From Dermatemys mawii (lineage: Eukaryota; Chordata; Testudines; Dermatemydidae): a DNA stretch of 64,000 nucleotides. Shown here piece after piece: positions 51,401-60,400 of this stretch (position 1 is its first letter; each line of letters begins with the position of its first letter). The position numbers were made by a program, and so were the translations under genes. The stretch spans positions 19,947,326-20,011,325 of the forward strand of contig ML677364.1 in the NCBI GenBank assembly GCA_007922305.1, given 5' to 3'. Under the pieces are notes generated by a model. It worked only from the letters and a program-made list of their open reading frames with translations. It made no database searches and was not told the DNA's origin.

Positions 51401-54400
51401 AGCAGGCAGCTGTAAGTACAGTTATTGTACAACAGGAGACTAGTGTTCTGCAAAACAGCAAGGACTGCTTGTTGTGATTCTTCTTTAAATCTTCCCATTC
51501 TCCCTCCCAACAGAATCCTGGCCCTCATTTTGACAGTATCTAGTGGTAGTATGGAGGTCTGAAAATGAGGAATAGAACTTTGATTTTCCACAGTTCTTTA
51601 GCAATGGGCAGAATTGTGCAAAAGCTGAGAATTGATGATTATGGGGAGAATATTCATGCAGCTGATCATCTGAAAACAGAATGTACCATTCTTTTGAAAT
51701 GTGGGCTCCATTTTGTCAGGTCCATTTCAACTGAGGGTAAAACTAGCCAATTTGTATATCCTAGGGAAGCAAGAATGAGGATATCTGAAGTAACCAGAGA
51801 GTGAGTATTAGGCAGAACTACTCACTATTACTACTTGCATTTCAGTAGCAGCCAGAGCCCCCAATAAGTACCAAGACCACCTCATGCTCAGTTCTGTACA
51901 AACATAAGAAAGCAGTCTCTCTCCCAAAGAGCTTACTAAAAAGGCTTTACAATCTTATTCCCCTTCCCTACAGTACAAACCAGCTTTGCCTGAGTCTTTC
52001 ATCTAAGCTGTATCCCAAAACTGTTTATAGATGTGAATAATACAAGATGAGAGTATTCTGCTGCGACCAGGGACAACTTTCCCTCCAACTGGAAGCCATT
52101 TGTTATGCAGTCTGGCTTTGAGGGCTGTGTTTTGTTCCAGCTGATGACTGATAGTTCAGGGCAGGGCATGAAACCAGAGACAATCAAACCTGGCTTTATG
52201 CCACCAGTGGAAGGGAGAAAATTGTGAAATGCAGAGTTCCTACTTGATTCTACTTTCTCAGGAGATCTTTGTCATTGTTGGCACAGATGGCTTTGGATGT
52301 AAACATATGCCTCTTGTAGTGATTATAGTAACATTTGTTGGCTTTGGTTTTTGCCTTCCTGCCCCTATATATTCATCTTTCCTGGACTGAGAGTTTCAGC
52401 TACAAAACTTTGGAAGATAATGAAGAGCTCTAGTTCTGGTGAGGTGGAGACCAGAGGCAGGGTGGACATGGTCCCACTTCCTAGGTGTGTAAGAGAGAAG
52501 CAGCAGCATTCTGCATCGAGTGAGCAGGCACCAATGAAGACCATAGGAAAGGATCAGTGTGATAGGAGCTAAGTGGTATGGATGAAAAATTTCAGTAGAG
52601 GTGGAGCTAAGGTAGGGATGTGTCGAGGTGATGATTATCAGACGTAGTTGATGTGGTAGGATAAAACTTTATGGTCGAGTGTGATGCTACAGACAGTGGA
52701 GGAAAATAGGAGATTTTTAACTGGGGAAATGGAGGCGTGTTTAAAGATACACCTTTCTCTACCTATTCCATGCTTTTCATATCCTGCTTTAACTTACTTT
52801 GTAAATAAATTACCCGCTGCCTTTACTCCAGTTCACTGACCCAAAGGTATATAGCCAGACAACTCCTATATAGGTCTGATGTGCAGTCCTGCAGAAGTTT
52901 TAAATAGCACCTATGTCAGTATGGGCTTCATGTGCTGCAACGTGCATATATTTATTTGCTGACAATTCTGAAATCTCCTCCAGTCATAGACTAAATCTGG
53001 TTCTGGTTCTAGCTGATTTTTTTTTTTGCATTCATTATTAACCTGTAAGTGATTGTTTGTTTTTAAAACAAAGCTTTTAAATAAAGCGCTGAGAACTAGA
53101 ACTGTGGGAAAAGTTGACTTGCAAAACTGTTGGAAAATTTCATTTTTTACAGAAGTTTGTTCACCTGGTGTTTTAGCAAAAATTATGTACAGCTTTTTGT
53201 CTTGACTGAAATCTAGACAGACTCTGCGGTGGTAGGCCACTACCATGATTTGTATTATTAGCAGAGAATTACAGGCTATAATAAAATTAATTTTTGCTGA
53301 AGTTCTGTCACTAGTACAACTCCAAGACAGCTTTCCTCAGCTCAGCTTTTTGTGACATTATATTCACTGATAATCATTTCACTTAATTCTCCATTTTCTT
53401 TCTATGAAAATTTGATATATGAATAGTTCATACATAAATATTATTACATTAATATATTTGAATGTAAAAATTTCTATGAGAATTTGAGCAGGAGGTACAG
53501 TAGTCCAGAAAGGATGACCTTAAGAGTGGCCCATGTGGTGAAAAGAATACTACAAGACCTTTTTTGCTTGGTTTCCCAGCTACCGACAACCTTTATAAAC
53601 TATCTCTGCAAACCCTCAACGCAGATGCTTTCTTGAAACAACGACAGACCTCGCCAACTCCTGCCTCTCCATCTCCACCCCCTGCATCTCTAGCTTTTGT
53701 GCCACGGAGCACTTATAGTAGTATTGTGAACAGCAGTTGCAGCAAGTAAGTTGAAATCTCTACTTTGTGTTAAGCAAGTTTTCAGTCTTTTTTGCAATTA
53801 TGTGAAGATCATAGAAACACACAAATTAGAGGTAGAAAAAGAGCTGTCAGGTTATCTAAATCATCTCCCTGCCAGTGTATTTCCCTAAAGTATATTTCTT
53901 AAAGTGTTTTCTCTCCCTTTTAATACTTTCCATTTCCCATACAAGCGTCTATGGTTCTTGATTTAAAATGCTGTGAATTTGTTCTGATATATGTACCACT
54001 CCTGTAATTTTGCAATGGGTTGAGTTTCTTAACTTTGATTCTTCAACGTGGCAGATTGGGAAAATGTGTTATTGTAGACTACTGCTTGAGGTTGAAATGC
54101 TGCTGCTGCGAACTCTGTATGCATGATTTTACTGCTACTTCTTTTGGAAAGCTGAAATTGATATAACAACTCAGTTTCTCTGACATTTGCATTTTAAGCT
54201 GTTTGAGTATTGTTGGGCAAAATGTACTGATGCACTGTAAAGTGATAAGCAATGATTGATTTTTTTTCCAGGTAAGGTTTGAGTAATCTTAATATGTACT
54301 CCAGTTAGCCGCTGCAATGCTAGCTGAAAATTATCCAGCTGACTTCAAGAAATCCAGTTGCGTCAGTCTGTTCAGCACAGAAGTTCCAAAATACTTAAAC

Positions 54401-57400
54401 TTCCATTGTCGTCCCCATTGATTTCCCTGTTGTGATAATCTGTTATTTCCCTTGTGGTTAATGTCTATTGTATATCTTTGTAGGAAACCAAGGTCAAGTA
54501 TAGGCTTAAAACAATGTAGTGGCGCAGCTGCGCCGCTGTAGCACTTCAGTGAAGAGCGAAGACTGCTTTTCCAGTAGGAGAGCTGCTTCCGAAGGTAGAG
54601 TTAACCCATCTCCACGAGAGGCAGTAGCTGTGTCGACAGGAGAAGTCCTCCCATCAATGTAGCGCTGTCTAAACCAGGGGTTAGGTCAGTATAACTGCAT
54701 CGCTCAGAGGTGTGAAAAATCCATGTCCCTGAATGATGCAGATATACCGATGTAAGTTACAGTTTTCAGAGTAGTAGCCGTGTTAGTCTGCATCTGCAAA
54801 AAGAACAAGGAGTACTTGTGGCACCTTAGAGACTAACAAATTTATTTAGGCATAAGCTTTTGTGGGCTAGAACCCACTTCATCAGATGCATAGAGTGGAA
54901 TATATAGTAGGAAGATATATACACACACACACACATATATATATATATACAGAGAGAACATGAAAAGTTTGCCATACCAACTTTAAGTAGCTAATCAATT
55001 AAGGTGAGCTATTATTACTGCAGAAGTTTTTTTTTTCTCCTGATAATAGCTCACCTTAATTGATTACAGGACACTGGTACTTTGATAAATGTGTGATCAT
55101 TAAACTTAGAAGAAATAATATTTCATGCATATCATAGTAGAGACATTATCTCAAATCTGTGCAGTGCTTTTAAAAGCTCAGGATCCTCCATGTAACACAG
55201 ATAACTGGGAAGCTGATGTAAAAATTTCTGTTAATCTTAATTTTACATTTAGTGGAAAAAACTAGAAATATACTTCTAGATCGCCTATATGTCCTAACCA
55301 TCTGATTATCAAATGTCAACAATTACACATAATCTTTTTTTTTAAAGCATTGATTATATGGAATTAGCTGATTCTGCTGTAGGCTCTTAAAAGCATATAG
55401 GGGAAAAGGTAAACATAAGCTAGCGTGGTGTTGCTTTTTCCCATAAAGCTACATTTCTCTAGCCCTGTTGATGCTGATAGCAATGTAGCCATGAAAAATT
55501 GATTCCCTCTTGCGTTTTCTTTAGATGCATTTTTTTTCTGTTGCTACTGAGTGGTGTAATCTCAATGTTCCTCCTTATAACTGAAAAACCTACAGCCCTA
55601 AAGTATAAAAATAGACATATTTTACTTCTTAGGCACAGTTAATAATCTTTACTGAAACAAAATCATATATTTACAAATAAAATTTAAAAATCCAGCAGTT
55701 AAAGTTAGATCTTCTGTCCCTACTGTTGTAGACTGAGATTAAGCAACATTAAAATACAGTGACTTCTCTTACATTTTTTACTTTTTCCTTATACAAATTC
55801 ACCTCAATATTTGCAGTATTCCCTATATATCCAGGGAACAGGGAAATACTGAGGTAATGTTATAGAACATAGTTAATCTTTTAAGTATGGCCTTTCTGCT
55901 CAGATTTCATGTAACTTGATTTTTCTCAACATTTGATGGTTAAAATATGGCTGCGTATCAACTGTCTTTTTTTACCATCTTCTGAGTAGCAAAAGTAGAG
56001 AATAGGCATGTTACATTTTATCGAGTCAGCACTGGCTCATATGCTCTTTTAAGAGCATTCAGGGCCTTATCCAGCGCCCACTGAAAGACTTCCATTAATT
56101 TCAGTGAGGCTTGGCAGTGGCCATTAATCAGGATGATGCTTAAATTTTCCTCCACTGTGTTTGCGTAGATGTGCCTGTTTTTTGTGGGGGTTAAAATGAC
56201 TGAAATGGGACGATTCTGTCCCCTACTAAACAGTATTCTGAAATTTAATTGGTCTGGAAGTTGTAATTTGAAGCAGTTAATTAAAAACAAAACAATTACC
56301 ACCCTATGCCTATGAGCACTAGTCCTGGACTAGGACTTCACTATGTTAGGTGCTGTACAGACACAAAATAAAGACTGTCCCTGGCTTGAAGAGCCTAAGT
56401 ATACAGTCTTGTGGAGTCTAAGTATAAGGTGAGATATCAAATGGATACAGAGAGACAGACTGGAGAGTACAAGAACACTATGGTACTACACTGGTCAGCC
56501 TGATAGGCAGTGGGCTCTATACATCAACCAACTAACTCTTAAATTTTTTGTAGGCATCATGTCAAAGGAGAGTTTGATGGAGGATAATGAGGTAGCTTTT
56601 CAGTGTGAGGTGCAAGATTGCTGCATGGGCTTGGATCCACACTTCCTCAAGACATTATGCCTTGATTGATGCTTCATGGGCAGATGCTGCTTTTGGCTCT
56701 GCAGTCCTGCAAGCAGCTTTAGACCGAGTTCCAAAGCCCTCATGTCCTCAGGGTGCTATTAAGGAGTCACCTCAAGTGGCACACACTTAGCAACCTGACT
56801 CTGAGAGGTTACTGGAGTTCTTTGAGATGGGAGTCCCTATGGGTGCTTCATTACCTACTCTTTTTCCACTCTGCTTTGGGGTCACCTTCTTGGGGCTTTG
56901 CAGTGGAGAAGGAACTGAGGCAAGTTTTGGGGAACAAGGATCTGGGGGGCACAAGCAGGGAACGAATGAGCACTGACACCAAAAATCTCTGAAGGTGCAT
57001 GCACACCTCAAGCACTCCAGGAATTGTACGAGGAAAATAATCTTTCCTTGAGTGGGTGTACCTAGGATAGATTTGTTCACTTTGCCTCTCCTGCAAAGCT
57101 ACTGGTTTTCCGTACACGGCATTGAGTAAAGCACACTGAGAATAAAAGCTGCCTGTGCTTAGTGGAAGTTGGGGAGTTAATGTACACATTTCCCTCATTA
57201 ACTGTAGTATCAAAGGACACAGCCAGCCATGAGAGTGCGCAACTGGCTTGTCACATGTAAACGCTGAACCTTACTACTGCCCAGCTGAGGGTAGCATGGC
57301 TCCTAAAGGGATAGATATGTGCCTAAGCATGTGTCTGAAGTTCTGTCTAGCCAAGAGTCTTCCAGAAAAGCAAACCAATGAAAGGAGAGAGAACCTGTTT

Positions 57401-60400
57401 CACTTTTTTTCTCCTGTCTTAGTATGTGCTACAGTTATCATCTGTTAACTTCATTTCACAGCCATTTCAACTTCATAGCTATATAGAAAGTAGAAAGTAT
57501 ACTTCTACTTCTGTTCTACTTCTGTTACTTGAATTAAACTTCATAGCTATGTAGAAAGTAGACCAGTTTCTCTGCAGCCCAGTCATCAGTCTCATAAAGG
57601 ACTTCATTGCATTAAAAACCTCCCACTAAAAAGTCCCAGGTGTTGTAAGGTATTAACATGGTATTTAGGAAGCTACTAAAACTTCCCCTTGGGTCACTGG
57701 ATACTTGGGATGGTTAAGGCACCTAAATTCCTTTCAAAGGTACTGCTTAAATTCCACCTTAATTAAATCTATTATCCAGCCAACTTTCTTCTTCTGCCTT
57801 TATGCCCTTCCCAACAAGGCTTTTATGCAAAAACTGAACATAAACAGGTACTGAAATTTTCATCTGTAGTGAAACTTAAAAGCCATTAGAAAGGGCTTTA
57901 CGTTTTCTGTTCATTTTAACCTAATACCCTAGGTTATCCTGTTTCCAAAAGCCATGGTCAAATGGCTGGCTCCATCTCATATTTTTGTTCCTTAGCAGAC
58001 TTGTAGCTTATAGACATGTGGTATGGTTAGTCAGAGAGGAGTGTATGCATGTGCCCCAAGTATCTGTTAATCATTTAACCCTAAGATTTGGAGGACATCC
58101 ACATGAAGTTACTTGGGTGCTTCTATGAGATGTTACTGCAAGCTTGTAAACTTAGCCCATCAGAGCTACAGAAATTCTCTGAACTATCAGTGCTCCAGGT
58201 CTCCCACTCCACAGTACCTTTATTTTCTGGGATAATTTTCTCTCTCTCTCGATGTATTTTATCCCTCCATTAAGTAACTTCTAAGAGATTCATCTGAATC
58301 AGGTGGGCAAACTTTTTGGCCCAAGGGCCACATTGAGGTTAAAAATTGTGCAGAGAACCGGGTAGGGAAGACTGCCCCTGCCCCTTATCCAATCTCCACC
58401 CACTTCCTGCCCCCTGACTGCCCCCCTCAGAACCCCCAACCCATCCAACCCCCCCTGCTCCTTGTCCCCTGATTGACCCCCCACTGTAACCCCCTATCTA
58501 AGCCCCCCTGTTCTTTGTTCCCTGACTGCCCACTCCTGAGATCCCTCCACCCTAACTCCCCCGGGACCCTGCCCCTCATCTAATCCCCCCCACCCTGCTT
58601 TGTTCCCTGACTACCCCTTCCCGATTTCCCCCCACCTTAACCATCACCCCCCAGGACCTCACCACCTTACACTCACCCCTCCACCCCCGCCGTTTACCTT
58701 AATCAGCCGTGTGCTCCTCGACCTGGGCCCCTGGCCAGGGAGCACAGGGCCCCGGCTCACCGCGCTCAACCAGGTTCGCGGCCAGGGAGCACGGGACCAC
58801 GGCTCCTCCCGGCCCCTGGCCAGGGAGCACGGGGCCCCGCTGCTCCCATGCTCCTCCTGGCCAGAGAGCGCAGGGCCCCGTTGCTCCCATGCTCCTCCCA
58901 GCCCCTGGCCAGGGAGCGCAGGACCAAGGCGCTCCCCGCACTTCTCCCAGCCCCCAGCCAAGGAGCGCTGGGCCGAGCTGTTGCCCACGCTCCACCCGGC
59001 CCTGGACCAGGGAGCACGGGGTGGGACTAGCCTCCCGCGCTCCATCCGCCCTGCGGCTGAGCAACTCCCCGCGTGAGACCTGGCCTGGGAGCGAGGGGCG
59101 GGCTGGGCCTGGCCTGGCCTGGCCTTCGGCTGGGAGTGCGGGGCCTCTGTCCCCATGACCCTGGCCCCAGCTCGTGGGCCGGATGAAAACGGCCAGCCGT
59201 CCACATGTGGCCCGCGGGCCGTAGTTTGCCCACCCCTGATCTGAATAAAGCTCATTCCTACCTTGCAGTTTTTGTTTCTGCTTGTACTTGTAATTTTTCT
59301 GTTCATACAGATATGTTTAATTCTAAAAAAAAAAAAAAAAAGATAAATATTTTGGAAATACTTTAGAGAAATACTCTGGAAATTAAGCTCTAAGAGTGGG
59401 GACCTATTTCCATGGCACCTTTTGAAAATAAAATTACTTCCCTTGTAACATTTGCTGAAGACAGAAGTATACAGTAGATCATTACTCCACTGAGCACTTT
59501 ATTAGAGCCCAAAATTATGTAATTCATTTGATTTTTCAAAATTTGTACGTCTCCACCTTTTGCTTACCAAGCAGCTAATGGCCGGAGGTACTAGCATTTA
59601 GAAATAATCTCGGGCAGAACATGACACTTCCTGCTGGAACCATTAGGTTTCGAATTCTAAGGTACAGAAAGTTTACTTCATCAAAGCTAGAAGCATGGAC
59701 CCAAATCTGATGATCTTTTGCAACCTGTATATTCAGAGAAGAAGAATTGCAAGTAATTTTTCTATTCACCTACCTTTGTCCCCCACCCCACATCCTAACT
59801 AGTTCACCCTCCAAGAGCATCTTCCATATCCTGCAGGAATCCAAGCCGCCTTGTCTCTGTTTTCTAAGTTCTGCCTAACCAAACTTTTCTTCCAGATTAA
59901 GAAAATTAATGTGTTTCCTCTAGATGCTTGGAGCCTGTGTTTGTAATCACTCAATAGTAATTCCTTTGCTTGATTATGTAGTCAAATTATTGACATCTGG
60001 TTGTTCTAGTCACAGATATAAATGCCAATGGGATAATTAAAAACTGGGCTTTAGGAATGAGTGCAGTATTGTATTCTGGCCAAAAAGGTCAGTAAGCTAT
60101 TTCTGTAATAACTTTATATCATTGCAAAGCCAGTTAAAGACAAGTCCTAAGAACTTCCTTTTGTAGTAATGTGCTGAATCTCAACATTTTACCTTTCTCC
60201 CCCCTAGTGAAACAAAAAGCAAGCCCCTTAATGGTATCAAACACAAGCTGGCAAAGACAGCCTCTCTCCCTGGCAGGAATGGAAATCCCACCTTTGCTGC
60301 TGTAGCTGCAGGTTATGACAAGAGCCCAGGTAATGGAACTGTTTTAGAGTAATATCTGTCTAATATCTATATCAGTGCTGAATGATGCTCTGATTCCATT

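Larger units (their letters stand above)
53746..60207 (+). other. Intron e31-e32
   Basis: 6.5-kb intron holding a Harbinger-like fragment (54518-54757), a short interspersed repeat with foldback hairpin (54758-55066), an AC/AT microsatellite, a SINE-like fragment (56330-56405) and a GC-rich hAT-like element (58300-59238). A dispersed fragment (agctgtcaggttatctaaat ... ccctgccagtgta) lies at about 53805-53890. 55100-56300 and 56410-58290 show nothing recognisable. Confidence 0.8.

Noticed and set aside
58600..59306. Pro/Ala/Gly-rich open frames of 149-215 codons on both strands
   Set aside because: They lie wholly within the GC-rich minisatellite of a transposon and are open in several frames because stop codons are rare at that composition.
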